From NCBI GenBank assembly GCA_002189035.1, contig NEEC01000112.1:1-64000 (forward strand): DNA of 64,000 nucleotides. The letters run 5' to 3'. This document shows, piece after piece, positions 12,725-26,600 of this stretch. Position numbers and translations under genes: made by a program. The DNA comes from Utricularia gibba (taxonomy: Eukaryota > Streptophyta > Magnoliopsida > Lamiales > Lentibulariaceae). Position 1 is the stretch's first letter; every line of letters begins with the position of its first letter. Under the pieces are notes generated by a model. The model saw only the letters and a list, made by a program, of their open reading frames with translations. It searched no databases and was not told the origin of the DNA.

Positions 12725-14279
12725 CGTTAATAAATGCATCACTTTTTTGGCCGGGCTACAAATGACTATGCCAGAGCGCGACTCGACCATTTGCTCGATA
12801 CTGGTGCCCGCCTAGAGCGCCTCCTTAAATATAAATCAGGTTGTTGAGAAAACCATTTGGGGTTCTCATGACATCCTAACTTCAGTAAATGCATCACGAT
12901 TTTCATAGACTAGGACCCGATTGGGCTCAGGAGCCAGACCGATCCTTGGGCCCTTTCAAAGCTACCAACGACAGCACCCGCCTTAAAACGGCAAGCTGTT
13001 GCTTAAAAAACCATTTAGGCAGCCGCCGAAAACCCAACGTTGATAAATGCATCACTTATTTTCCGGGCTACAACTGACTATGGGCCTGAGCCCGACCTGA
13101 CCTCTGGCCCAATCCCGAACCCCCAAGAGCGCCTTCTGAAATATAAAGTAGAGTGTTGAGAAAACCCAATGGGGTTCTCATGACATCCTAACTAAAGCAA
13201 ATGCATTACGATTTCGTCGAGTACGACCCGATTGGGCTTAGTAGCCAGACCGAATCTCGGGCCCTGACAAAGCTCCCAACTACAGCACCCACCTTAAAAC
13301 GGCAAGCTGTTGCTTGAAAAACCATTTGGCAGCCGCCGAAAACCCAACGTTGATAAATGCATCACTTATTTTCCGGGCTACAACTGACTATGGGCCTGAG
13401 CCCGACCCGACCTCTGGCCCAATCCCGAAACCCTCGAGCGCCTTCTCAAATATAAAGTAGAGTGTTGAGAAAACCCATTGGGGTTCTCATGACATCCTAA
13501 CTAAAGCAAATGCATTACGATTTCGTCGAGTACGACCCGATTGGGCTTAGTAGCCAGATCGAATCTCGGGCCCTGACAAAGCTCCCAACTATAGCACCCG
13601 CCTTAAAACGGCAAGCTATTGCTTGAAAAACCATTTAGGCAGCCGCTGAAAACCCAACGTTGATAAATGCATCACTTATTTTCCGGGCCACAACTGACTA
13701 TGGGCCTGAGCCCGACCCGACCACTGGACCAATCCCGATACCCCCAAGAGCGCCTTCTCAAATATATAGCAGAGTGTTGAGAAAACCATTGGGGTTCTCA
13801 TGACATCCTCACTACAGCAAATGCGTTACGATTTTCGTCGAGTGCGACCGATTGGCTTAGTAGCCAGACCGAATCTCGGGCCGGAAAAAGCTCCCAACGA
13901 CAGCACCCGCCTTTAAATGGCAAGCTGTTGCTTGAAAAACCATGTGGGCAGCCGCCGACAACCCAACGTTAATAAATGCATCACTTCTTTTGCCGGGCTA
14001 CAGCTGACTATGGGCTCAAGCCCGACCCGAATCCGGCCCGATCTCGGTGACCCACAAAAGCGCCTTGTCAAGTGTAAAGCATGCTGTTGAAAAAACCATT
14101 TGGGGTGGTCATGAGATCCTAACTTCAATAAAGGCATCACGATTTACGTCGAATGGGATCGGATTGTGCTGTGAAGTCAGACCGACCTTGGGTCCGGACG
14201 AAGTTCCCAACAACAGCACCCGCAAAAAAACGACAACTTTTCCTCGAAAAAAGCATGTAGGCAGCCGCCGAAAACCCAA
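12725..14279 (+). repeat. Pentamer A-C-C-D-B
   Basis: Monomers start at 12725 (A), 13038 (C), 13348 (C), 13658 (D) and 13967 (B). The A has the rare state CTGGTGCCCGCC. The first C has GACCTGACC, and the D has GGGCCACAACTGAC with CCACTGGACC. The first two of these C and D states recur in the pentamer at 15529, so the two are related copies. Confidence 0.85.
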
Positions 14280-15528
14280 CGTTAATAAATGCATCACTTT
14301 TTTGGCCGGGCTACAAATGACTATGGGCCAGAGCGCGACTCGACCATTTGCTCGATACTAGTGCCAGCCTAGAGCGCCTCCTCAAATATAAATCAGGTTG
14401 TTGAGAAAACCATTTGGGGTGCTCATGACATCCTAACTTCAAAAAATGCATCACGATTTTCATCGAGTAGCACCCGATTGGGCTCAGGAGCCAGACCGAA
14501 CCTTGGGCCCTTACAAAGCTGCCAACGACAGCACCCGCCTTAAAATGGCAAGCTATTGCTTGAAAAACCATTCAGGCAGCCGCCGAAAACCCAACGTTGA
14601 TAAATGCATCACTTATTTTCCGGGCTACAACTGACTATGGGCCATAGCCCGACCCGACCTCTGGCCCAATCCCGAAACCCCCCAAGAGCGCCTTCTGAAA
14701 TATAAAGTAGAGTGTTGAGAAAACCCATTGGGGTTCTCATGACATCCTAACTAAAGCAAATGCATTACGATTTCGTCGAGTACGACCCGATTGGGCTTAG
14801 TAGCCAGACCGAATCTCGGGCCCTGACAAAGCTCCCAACTACAGTACCCACCTTAAAACGGCAAGCTGTTGCTTGAAAAACCATTTAGGCAGCCGCCGAA
14901 AACCCAACGTTGATAAATGCATCACTTATTTTCCGGGCTACAACTGACTATGGGCCTAGCCCGACCCGACCTCTGGCCCAATCCTGAAACCCCCCAAGAG
15001 CGCCTTCTGAAATATAAAGTAGAGTGTTGAGAAAACCCATTGGGGTTCTCATGACATCCTAACTAAAGCAAATGCGTTACGATTTTCGTCGAGTGCGACC
15101 CGATTGGGCTTAGTAGCCAGACCGAATCTCGGGCCGGAAAAAGCTCCCAACGACAGCACCCGCCTTTAAATGGCAAGCTGTTGCTTGAAAAACCATGTGG
15201 GCAGCCGCCGAAAACCCAACGTTAATAAATGCATCACTTCTTTGCCGGGCTACAGCTGACTTGGGCAGAGCCCGACCCGAATTCTGGCCCGATCTCGGTG
15301 CCCCACAAAAGCGCCTTCTCAAGTGTAAAGCATGCTGTTGAAAAAACCATTTGGGGTGGTCATGAGATCCTAACTTCAATAAAGGTGTCACGATTTTCGT
15401 CGAATGGGATCGGATTGTGCTGTGAAGTCAGACCGAACCTTGGGTCCGGACGAAGTTCCCAACAACAGCACCCGCCAAAAACGACAACTTTTCCTTGAAA
15501 AAGCATATAGGCAGCCGCGAAAACCCAA
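14280..15528 (+). repeat. Tetramer A-C-C/D-B
   Basis: Monomers start at 14280 (A), 14595 (C), 14908 (chimera) and 15220 (B). The third is C-like in its first half (CTGAAATATAAAGTAGAG) and D-like in its second (AAATGCGTTACG, GGCCGGAAAAAGC). The B has GAATTCTGG, so it keeps an EcoRI site, and GGTGTCACG. Confidence 0.83.
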
Positions 15529-17081
15529 CGTTAATAAATGCATCACTTTTTTGGCCGGGCTACAAATGACTATGGGCTAGAGCGCGACTCGACCATTTGC
15601 TCGATACTAGTGCCAGCCTAGAGCGCCTCCTCAAATATAAATCAGGTTGTTGAGAAAAACATTTGGGGTGCTCATGACATCTAACTTCAAAAAATGCATC
15701 ACGATTTCATCGAGTAGCACCCGATTGGGCTCAGGAGCCAGACCGAACCTTGGGCCCTTACAAAGCTGCCAACGACAGCACCCGCCTTAAAATGGCAAGC
15801 TATTGCTTGAAAAACCATTCAGGCAGCCGCCGAAAACCCAACGTTGATAAATGCATCACTTATTTTCCGGGCTACAACTGACTATGGGCCTGAGCCCGAC
15901 CTGACCTCTGGCCCAATCCCGAAACCCCCAAGAGCGCCTTCTGAAATATAAAGTAGAGTGTTGAGAAAACCCATGGGGTTCTCATGACATCCTAACTAAA
16001 GCAAATGCATTACGATTTCGTCGAGTACGACCCGATTGGGCTTAGTAGCCAGACCGAATCTCGGGCCCTGACAAAGCTCCCAACTACAGCACCCACCTTA
16101 AAACGGCAAGCTGTTGCTTGAAAAACCATTTGGCAGCCGCCGAAAACCCAACGTTGATAAATGCATCACTTATTTTCCGGGCTACAACTGACTATGGGCC
16201 TGAGCCCGACCCGACCTCTGGCCCAATCCCGAAACCCTCCGAGCGCGCCTTCTCAAATAAAGTAGAGTGTTGAGAAAACCCATTGGGGTTCTCATGACAT
16301 CCTAACTAAAGCAAATGCATTACGATTTCGTCGAGTACGACCCGATTGGGCTTAGTATCCAGATCGAATCTCGGGCCCTGACAAAGCTCCCAACTATAGC
16401 ACCCGCCTTAAAACGGCAAGCTATTGCTTGAAAAACCATTTAGGCAGCCGCGAAAACCCAACGTTGATAAATGCATCTTTTATTTTCCGGGCCACAACTG
16501 ACTATGGGCCTGAGCCCGACCCGACCTGGACCAATCCCGAACCCCCCAAGAGCGCCTTCTCAATATATAGCAGAGTGTTGAGAAAACCAATTGGGGTTCT
16601 CATGACATCCTAACTACAACAAATGCATTACGATTTTCGTCGAGTGCGACCGATTGGGCTTAGTAGCCAGACCGAATCTCGGGCCGGACAAAGCTCCCAA
16701 CGACAGCACCCGCCTTTAAATGGCAAGCTGTTGCTTGAAAACCATGTGGGCAGCCGCCGAAAACCCAACGTTAATAAATGCATCACTTCTTTGCCGGGCT
16801 ACAGCTGACTTTGGGCACGAGCCCGACCCGAATTCTGGCCCGATCTCGGTGCCCCCACAAAAGCGCCTTCTCAAGTGTAAAGCATGCTGTTGAAAAAACC
16901 ATTTGGGGTGGTCATGAGATCCTAACTTCAATAAAGGTGTCACGATTTTCGTCGAATGGGATCGGATTGTGCTGTGAAGTCAGACCGAACCTTGGGTCCG
17001 GACGAAGTTCCCAACAACAGCACCCGCAAAAAAACGACAACTTTTCCTGAAAAAAGCATGAGGCAGCCGCCGAAAACCCAA
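15529..17081 (+). repeat. Pentamer A-C-C-D-B, second copy
   Basis: Monomers start at 15529 (A), 15842 (C), 16152 (C), 16462 (D) and 16769 (B). It shares the GACCTGACC state in its first C and GGGCCACAACTGAC in its D with the pentamer at 12725. Its B shares GAATTCTGG and GGTGTCACG with the B at 15220, so homogenisation has crossed the unit boundary. Confidence 0.83.
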
Positions 17082-18328
17082 CGTTAATAAATGCATCACT
17101 TTTTTTGCCGGGCTACAAATGACTATGGGCCAGAGCGCGACTCGACCATTTGCTCGATACTAGTGCCAGCCTAGAGCGCCTCCTCAAATATAAATCAGGT
17201 TGTTGAGAAAAACATTTGGGGTGCTCATGACATCTAACTTCAAAAAATGCATCACGATTTTCATCGAGTAGCACCCGATTGGGCTCAGGAGCCAGACCGA
17301 ACCTTGGGCCCTTACAAAGCTGCCAACGACAGCACCCGCCTTAAAATGGCAAGCTATTGCTTGAAAAACCATTCAGGCAGCCGCCGAAAACCCAACGTTG
17401 ATAAATGCATCACTTATTTTCCGGGCTACAACTGACTATGGGCCATAGCCCGACCCGACCTCTGGCCCAATCCCGAAACCCCCCAAGAGCGCCTTCTGAA
17501 ATATAAAGTAGAGTGTTGAGAAAACCCATTGGGGTTCTCATGACATCCTAACTAAAGCAAATGCATTACGATTTCGTCGAGTACGACCCGATTGGGCTTA
17601 GTAGCCAGACCGAATCTCGGGCCCTGACAAAGCTCCCAACTATAGCACCCGCCTTAAAACGGCAAGCTATTGCTTGAAAAACCATTTAGGCAGCCGCGAA
17701 AACCCAACGTTGATAAATGCATCACTTATTTTCCGGGCCACAACTGACTATGGGCCTGAGCCCGACCCGACCACTGGACCAATCCCGATACCCCCCAAGA
17801 GCGCCTTCTCAATATATAGCAGAGTGTTGAGAAAACCAATTGGGGTTCTCATGACATCCTAACTACAACAAATGCATTACGTTTTTTCGTCGAGTGCGAC
17901 CGATTGGGCTTAGTAGCCAGACCGAATCTCGGGCCGGACAAAGCTCCCAACGACAGCACCCGCCTTTAAATGGCAAGCTGTTGCTTGAAAACCATGTGGG
18001 CAGCCGCCGACAACCCAACGTTAATAATGCATCACTTTTTTTGCCGGGCTACAACTGATTTTGGGCTCAAGACCGACCCGAATCCGGCCCGATCTCGGTG
18101 ACCCACAAAAGCGCCTCTCAAGTGTAAAGCATGCTGTTGAAAAAACCATTTGGGGTGGTCATGAGATCCTAACTTCAATAAAGGTATCACGATTTTCGTC
18201 GAATGGGACCGGATTGTGCTGTGAAGTCAGACCGAACCTTGGTCCGGACAAAGTTCCCAACGACAGCACCCACCAAAAAACGACAACTTTTCCTTCAAAA
18301 AGCATGTAGGCAGCCACCGAAAACCCAA
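17082..18328 (+). repeat. Tetramer A-C-D-B
   Basis: Monomers start at 17082 (A), 17396 (C), 17708 (D) and 18019 (B). The D carries GGGCCACAACTGAC and CCACTGGACC, as in the D at 13658. The B is unusual: TTTTTTTGCCGGG and GGGCTCAAGACCGAC instead of the usual GGGCTCAAGCCCGAC. Confidence 0.83.
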
Positions 18329-20821
18329 CGTTAATAAATGCATCACTTTTTGGCCGGGCTACAAATGACTATGGGCCAGAGCGCGACTCGACCATTTGCT
18401 CGATACTGGTGCCCGCCTAGAGCGCCTCCTCAAATATAAATCAGGTTGTTGAGAAAACCATTTGGGGTTCTCATGACATCCTAACTTCAAAATGCATCAC
18501 GATTTTCGTCGACCGATTGGGCTCAGGAGCAGACCGAACCTTGGGACCTTACAAAGCTCCCAACGACAGCACCCACCTTAAAACGGCAAGCTGTTGCTTG
18601 AAAAACCATTTGGCAGCCGCCGAAAACCCAACGTTGATAAATGCATCACTTATTTCCGGGCTACAACTGACTATGGGCCTGAGCCCGACCCGACCTCTGG
18701 CCCAATCCCGAAACCCTCCGAGAGCGCCTTCTGAAATATAAAGTAGAGTGTTGAGAAAACCCATTGGGGTTCTCATGACATCCTAACTAAAGCAAATGCA
18801 TTACGATTTCGTCGAGTACGACCCGATTGGGCTTAGTAGCCAGACCGAATCTCGGGCCTTGACAAAGCTGCCAACGACAGCACCCGCCTTTAAACGGCAA
18901 GCTGTTTCTTGAAAAACCATTTAGCAGCCGCCGAAAACCCAACGTTGATAAATGCATCACTTATTTTCCGGGCTACAACTGACTATGGGCCCGAGCGCGA
19001 CTCGACCATTTGCTCGATACTAGTGCCAGCCTAGAGCGCCTCCTCAAATATAAATCAGGTTGTTGAGAAAACCATTTGGGGTGCTCATGACATCCTAACT
19101 TCAAAAATGCATCACGATTTTCATCGAGTAGCACCCGATTGGGCTCAGGAGCCAGACCGAACCTTGGGCCCTTACAAAGCTGCCAAAGACAGCACCCGCC
19201 TTAAAATGGCAAGCTATTGCTTGAAAAACCATTCAGGCAGCCGCCGAAAACCCAACGTTGATAAATGCATCACTTATTTTCCGGGCTACAACTGACTATG
19301 GGCCATAGCCCGACCCGACCTCTGGCCCAATCCCGAAACCCCCAAGAGCGCCTTCTAAAATATAAAGTAGAGTGTTGAGAAAACCCATTGGGGTTCTCAT
19401 GACATCCTAACTAAAGCAAATGCATTACGATTTCGTCGAGTACGACCCGATTGGGCTTAGTAGCCAGACCGAATCTCGGGCCCTGACAAAGCTGCCAACG
19501 ACAACACCCGCCTTAAAATGGCAAGCTATTGCTTGAAAAACCATTTAGGCAGCCGCCGAAAACCCAACGTTGATAAATGCATCACTTATTTGGCCGGGCT
19601 ACAAATGACTATGGGCCAGAGCGCGACTCGACCATTTGCTCGATACTAGTGCCAGCCTAGAGCGCCTCCTCAAATATAAATCAGGTTGTTGAGAAAACCA
19701 TTTGGGGTTCTCATGACATCCTAACTTCAAAAAATGCATCACGATTTTCATCGAGTAGCACCCGATTGGGCTCAGGAGCCAGACCGAACCTTGGGCCCTT
19801 ACAAAGCTCCCAACTACAGCACCCACCTTAAAACGGCAAGCTGTTGCTTGAAAAACCATTTAGGCAGCCGCCGAAAACCCATCGTTGATAAATGCATCAC
19901 TTATTTTCCGGGCTACAACTGACTATTGGCCTGAGCCCGACCCGACCTCTGGCCCAATCCCGAAACCCCCAAGAGCGCCTTCTGAAATATAAAGTAGAGT
20001 GTTGAGAAAACCCATTGGGGTTCTCATGACATCCTAACTAAAGCAAATGCATTACGATTTCGTCGAGTACGACCCGATTGGGCTTAGTAGCCAGACCGAA
20101 TCTCGGGCCTGACAAAGCTGCCAACGACAACACCCGCCTTAAAATGGCAAGCTATTGCTTGAAAAACCATTTAGGCAGCCGCCGAAAACCCAACGTTGAT
20201 AAATGCATCACTTATTTGGCCGGGCTACAAATGACTATGGGCCAGAGCGCGACTCGACCATTTGCTCGATACTAGTGCCAGCCTAGAGCGCCTCCTCAAA
20301 TATAAATCAGGTTGTTGAGAAAACCATTTGGGGTGCTCATGACATCCTAACTTCAAAAAATGCATCACGATTTTCATCGAGTAGCACCCGATTGGGCTCA
20401 GGAGCCAGACCGAACCTTGGGCCCTTACAAAGCTGCCAACGACAGCACCCGCCTTAAAATGGCAAGCTATTGCTTGAAAAACCATTCAGGCAGCCGCCGA
20501 AAACCCAACGTTGATAAATGCATCACTTATTTTCCGGGCTACAACTGACTATGGGCCATAGCCCGACCCGACCTCTGGCCCAATCCCGAAACCCCCCAAG
20601 AGCGCCTTCTGAAATATAAAGTAGAGTGTTGAGAAAACCCATTGGGGTTCTCATGACATCCTAACTAAAGCAAATGCATTACGATTTCGTCGAGTACGAC
20701 CCGATTGGGCTTAGTAGCCAGATCGAATCTCGGGCCCTGACAAAGCTCCCAACTACAGCACCCGCCTTAAAACGGCAAGCTATTGCTTGAAAAACCATTT
20801 AGGCAGCCGCCGAAAACCCAA
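18329..20821 (+). repeat. Transition zone with chimeric A monomers and A-C pairs
   Basis: Monomers start at 18329 (A with short deletions), 18632 (C), 18943 (C head on A body), 19256 (C), 19568 (C head, A body, C tail), 19883 (D head, C body), 20194 (A with C-type head) and 20509 (C). No B or complete D monomer occurs between 18329 and 23012. This is where A monomers with a CGTTGATAAATGC head first appear; that form is then amplified in the decamer block to the right. Confidence 0.82.
18943..19255 (+). repeat. Chimeric monomer, C head joined to A body
   Basis: The first 40-50 bases are type C (TTATTTTCCGGGCTACAAC, TGACTATGGGCC). From about 18990 the sequence is type A (GAGCGCGACTCGACC, CTCGATACTAGTGCC). 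The junction reads GGGCCCGAGCG. The same GGGCCCGAG state occurs in the third monomer of three decamer copies (21132, 24267, 27397), so this is a plausible relative of the ancestor of that position. Confidence 0.8.
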
Positions 20822-23639
20822 CGTTGATAAATGCATCACTTATTTTCCGGGCTACAACTGACTATGGCCTGAGCCCGACCCGACCTCTGGCCCAATCCCG
20901 AAACCCCCCAAGAGCGCCTTCTGAAATATAAAGTAGAGTGTTGAGAAAACCCATTGGGGTTCTCATGACATCCTAACTAAAGCAAATGCATTACGATTTC
21001 GTCGAGTACGACCCGATTGGGCTTAGTAGCCAGACCGAATCTCGGGCCTTGACAAAGCTGCCAACGACAACCCGCCTTAAAATGGCAAGCTATTGCTTGA
21101 AAAACCATTTAGGCAGCCGCCGAAAACCCAACGTTGATAAATGCATCACTTATTTGGCCGGGCTACAAATGACTATGGGCCCGAGCGCGACTCGACCATT
21201 TGCTCGATACTAGTGCCAGCCTAGAGCGCCTCCTCAAATATAAATCAGGTTGTTGAGAAAACCATTTGGGGTGCTCATGACATCCTAACTTCAAAAAATG
21301 CATCACGATTTTCATCGAGTAGCACCCGATTGGGCTCAGGAGCCAGACCGAACCTTGGGCCCTTACAAAGCTGCCAAGACAGCACCCGCCTTAAAATGGC
21401 AAGCTATTGCTTGAAAAACCATTCAGGCAGCCGCCGAAAACCCAACGTTGATAAATGCATCACTTATTTTCCGGGCTACAACTGACTATGGGCCATAGCC
21501 CGACCCGACCTCTGGCCCAATCCGAAACCCCCCAAAAGCGCCTTCTGAAATATAAAGTAGAGTGTTGAGAAAACCCATTGGGGTTCTCATGACATCCTAA
21601 CTAAAGCAAATGCATTACGATTTCGTCGAGTACGACCCGATTGGGCTTAGTAGCCAGACCGAATCTCGGGCCTTGACAAAGCTGCCAACGACAACACCCG
21701 CCTTAAAATGGCAAGCTATTGCTTGAAAAACCATTTAGGCAGCCGCCGAAAACCCAACGTTGATAAATGCATCACTTATTTGGCCGGGCTACAAATGACT
21801 ATGGGCCGAGCGCGACTCGACCATTTGCTCGATACTAGTGCCAGCCTAGAGCGCCTCCTCAAATATAAATCAGGTTGTTGAGAAAACCATTTGGGGTGCT
21901 CATGACATCCTAACTTCAAAAAATGCATCACGATTTTCATCGAGTAGCACCCGATTGGGCTCAGGAGCCAGACCGAACCTTGGGCCCTTACAAAGCTGCC
22001 AAAGACAGCACCCGCCTTAAAATGGCAAGCTATTGCTTGAAAAACCATTCAGGCAGCCGCCGAAAACCCAACGTTGATAAATGCATCACTTATTTTCCGG
22101 GCTACAACTGACTATGGGCCATAGCCCGACCCGACCTCTGGCCCAATCCCGAAACCCCCCAAGAGCGCCTTCTAAAATATAAAGTAGAGTGTTGAGAAAA
22201 CCCATTGGGGTTCTCATGACATCCTAACTAAAGCAAATGCATTACGATTTCGTCGAGTACGACCCGATTGGGCTTAGTAGCCAGACCGAATCTCGGGCCC
22301 TGACAAAGCTGCCAACGACAACACCCGCCTTAAAATGGCAAGCTATTGCTTGAAAAACCAATTAGGCAGCCGCCGAAAACCCAACGTTGATAAATGCATC
22401 ACTTATTTGGCCGGGCTACAAATGACTATGGGCCAGAGCGCGACTCGACCATTTGCTCGATACTAGTGCCAGCCTAGAGCGCCTCCTCAAATATAAATCA
22501 GGTTGTTGAGAAAACCATTTGGGGTGCTCATGACATCCTAACTTCAAAAAATGCATCACGATTTTCATCGAGTAGCACCCGATTGGGCTCAGGAGCCAGA
22601 CCGAACCTTGGGCCCTTACAAAGCTGCCAACGACAGCACCCGCCTTAAAATGGCAAGCTATTGCTTGAAAAACCATTCAGGCAGCCGCCGAAAACCCAAC
22701 GTTGATAAATGCATCACTTATTTTCCGGGCTACAACTGACTATGGGCCATAGCCCGACCCGACCTCTGGCCCAATCCCGAAACCCCCCAAGAGCGCCTTC
22801 TGAAATATAAAGTAGAGTGTTGAGAAAACCCATTGGGGTTCTCATGACATCCTAACTAAAGCAAATGCATTACGATTTCGTCGAGTACGACCCGATTGGG
22901 CTTAGTAGCCAGACCGAATCTCGGGCCCTGACAAAGCTCCCAACTATAGCACCCACCTTAAAACGGCAAGCTGTTGCTTGAAAAACCATTTAGGTAGCCG
23001 CCGAAAACCCATCGTTGATAAATGCATCACTTATTTTCCGGGCTACAACTGACTATTGGCCTGAGCCCGACCCGACCTCTGGCCCAATCCCGAAACCCTC
23101 CGAGAGCGCCTTCTCAAATATATAGCAGAGTGTTGAGAAAACCCATTGGGGTTCTCATGACATCCTAACTACATCAAATGCGTTACGATTTTCGTCGAGT
23201 GCGACCCGATTGGGCTTAGTAGCCAGACCGAATCTCGGGCCGGACAAAGCTCCCAACGACAGCACCCGCCTTTAAATGGCAAGCTGTTGCTTGAAAAACC
23301 ATGTGGGCAGCCGCCGACAACCCAACGTTAATAAATGCATCACTTCTTTTGCCGGGCTACAGCTGACTTTGGGCTCAAGCCCGACCCGAATCCGGCCCGA
23401 TCTCGGTGACCCACAAAAGCGCCTTGTCAAGTGTAAAGCATGCTGTTGAAAAAACCAGTTGGGGTGGTCATGAGATCCTAACTTCAATAAAGGCATCACG
23501 ATTTACGTCGAATGGTATCGGATTGTGCTGTGAAGTCAGACCGAACCTTGGGTCCGGACGAAGTTGCCAACAACAGCACCCGCAAAAAAACGACAACTTT
23601 TCCTCGAAAAAAGCATGTAGGCAGCCGCCGAAAACCCAA
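20822..23639 (+). repeat. Decamer HOR copy lacking its first monomer
   Basis: Nine monomers start at 20822 (D/C-like), 21132 (A''), 21446 (C), 21758 (A''), 22072 (C), 22385 (A''), 22700 (C), 23013 (D) and 23326 (B). A'' means type A with a CGTTGATAAATGC head and TTATTTGGCCGGG. They match positions 2-10 of the next two units with a period of about 3130 bp. The usual first monomer is replaced by a plain C at 20509. Confidence 0.85.
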
Positions 23640-26600
23640 CGTTAATAAATGCATCACTTTTTTGGCCGGGCTACAAATGACTATGGGCCAGAGCACGACT
23701 CGACCATTTGCTCGATACTAGTGCCAGCCTAGAGCGCCTCCTCAAATATAAATCAGGTTGTTGAGAAAACCATTTGGGGTGCTCATGACACCTAACTTCA
23801 AAAAATGCATCACGATTTTCATCGAGTAGCACCCGATTGGGCTTAGTAGCCAGACCGAATCTCGGGCCCTGACAAAGCTCCCAACTACAGCACCCACCTT
23901 AAAACGGCAAGCTGTCGCTTGAAAAACCATTTAGGCAGCCGCCGAAAACCCATCGTTGATAAATGCATCACTTATTTTCCGGGCTACAACTGACTATTGG
24001 CCTGAGCCCGACCCGACCTCTGGCCCAATCCCGAAACCCCCCAAGAGCGCCTTCTGAAATATAAAGTAGAGTGTTGAGAAAACCCATTGGGGTTCTCATG
24101 ACATCCTAACTAAAGCAAATGCATTACGATTTCGTCGAGTACGACCCGATTGGGCTTAGTAGCCAGACCGAATCTCGGGCCCTGACAAAGCTGCCAACGA
24201 CAACACCCGCCTTAAAATGGCAAGCTATTGCTTGAAAAACCATTTAGGCAGCCGCCGAAAACCCAACGTTGATAAATGCATCACTTATTTGGCCGGGCTA
24301 CAAATGACTATGGGCCCGAGCGCGACTCGACCATTTGCTCGATACTAGTGCCAGCCTAGAGCGCCTCCTCAAATATAAATCAGGTTGTTGAGAAAACCAT
24401 TTGGGGTGCTCATGACATCCTAACTTCAAAAAATGCATCACGATTTTCATCGAGTAGCACCCGATTGGCTCAGGAGCCAGACCGAACCTTGGGCCCTTAC
24501 AAAGCTGCCAAAGACAGCACCCGCCTTAAAATGGCAAGCTATTGCTTGAAAAACCATTCAGGCAGCCGCCGAAAACCCAACGTTGATAAATGCATCACTT
24601 ATTTTCCGGGCTACAACTGACTATGGGCCTAGCCCGACCCGACCTCTGGCCCAATCCGAAACCCCCAAGAGCGCCTTCTGAAATATAAAGTAGAGTGTTG
24701 AGAAAACCCATTGGGGTTCTCATGACATCCTAAATAAAGCAAATGCATTACGATTTCGTCGAGTACGACCCGATTGGGCTTAGTAGCCAGACCGAATCTC
24801 GGGCCTTGACAAAGCTCCCAACGACAACACCCGCCTTAAAATGGCAAGCTATTGCTTGAAAAACCATTTAGGCAGCCGCCGAAAACCCAACGTTGATAAA
24901 TGCATCACTTATTTGGCCGGGCTACAAATGACTATGGGCCGAGCGCGACTCGACCATTTGCTCGATACTAGTGCCAGCCTAGAGCGCCTCCTCAAATATA
25001 AATCAGGTTGTTGAGAAAACCATTTGGGGTGCTCATGACATCCTAACTTCAAAAAAATGCATCACGATTTTCATCGAGTAGCACCCGATTGGGCTCAGGA
25101 GCCAGACCGAACCTTGGGCCCTTACAAAGCTGCCAAAGACAGCACCCGCCTTAAAATGGCAAGCTATTGCTTGAAAAACCATTCAGGCAGCCGCCGAAAA
25201 CCCAACGTTGATAAATGCATCACTTATTTTCCGGGCTACAACTGACTATGGGCCATAGCCCGACCCGACCTCTGGCCCAATCCCGAAACCCCCCAAGAGC
25301 GCCTTCTAAAATATAAAGTAGAGTGTTGAGAAAACCCATTGGGGTTCTCATGACATCCTAACTAAAGCAAATGCATTACGATTTCGTCGAGTACGACCCG
25401 ATTGGGCTTAGTAGCCAGACCGAATCTCGGGCCCTGACAAAGCTGCCAACGACAACACCCGCCTTAAAATGGCAAGCTATTGCTTGAAAAACCATTAGGC
25501 AGCCGCCGAAAACCCAACGTTGATAAATGCATCACTTATTTGGCCGGGCTACAAATGACTATGGGCCAGAGCGCGACTCGACCATTTGCTCGATACTAGT
25601 GCCAGCCTAGAGCGCCTCCTCAAATATAAATCAGGTTGTTGAGAAAACCATTTGGGGTGCTCATGACATCCTAACTTCAAAAAATGCATCACGATTTTCA
25701 TCGAGTAGCACCCGATTGGGCTCAGGAGCCAGACCGAACCTTGGGCCCTTACAAAGCTGCCAACGACAGCACCCGCCTTAAAATGGCAAGCTATTGCTTG
25801 AAAAACCATTCAGGCAGCCGCCGAAAACCCAACGTTGATAAATGCATCACTTATTTTCCGGGCTACAACTGACTATGGGCCATAGCCCGACCCGACCTCT
25901 GGCCCAATCCCGAAACCCCCAAGAGCGCCTTCTGAAATATAAAGTAGAGTGTTGAGAAAACCCATTGGGGTTCTCATGACATCCTAACTAAAGCAAATGC
26001 ATTACGATTTCGTCGAGTACGACCCGATTGGGCTTAGTAGCCAGACCGAATCTCGGGCCCTGACAAAGCTCCCAACTATAGCACCCACCTTAAAACGGCA
26101 AGCTGTTGCTTGAAAAACCATTTAGGTAGCCGCCGAAAACCCATCGTTGATAAATGCATCACTTATTTTCCGGGCTACAACTGACTATTGGCCTGAGCCC
26201 GACCCGACCTCTGGCCCAATCCCGAAACCCTCCGAGAGCGCCTTCTCAAATATATAGCAGAGTGTTGAGAAAACCCATTGGGGTTCTCATGACATCCTAA
26301 CTACATCAAATGCGTTACGATTTTCGTCGAGTGCGACCCGATTGGGCTTAGTAGCCAGACCGAATCTCGGGCCGGACAAAGCTCCCAACGACAGCACCCG
26401 CCTTTAAATGGCAAGCTGTTGCTTGAAAAACCATGTGGGCAGCCGCCGACAACCCAACGTTAATAAATGCATCACTTCTTTTGCCGGGCTACAGCTGACT
26501 TTGGGCTCAAGCCCGACCCGAATCCGGCCCGATCTCGGTGACCCACAAAAGCGCCTTGTCAAGTGTAAAGCATGCTGTTGAAAAAACCAGTTGGGGTGGT

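Noticed and set aside
12260-12730. Longest plus-strand open frame (156 codons)
   Set aside because: It spans parts of an A and a B monomer. The equivalent frames in the neighbouring dimers are closed by small indels, so it is chance.
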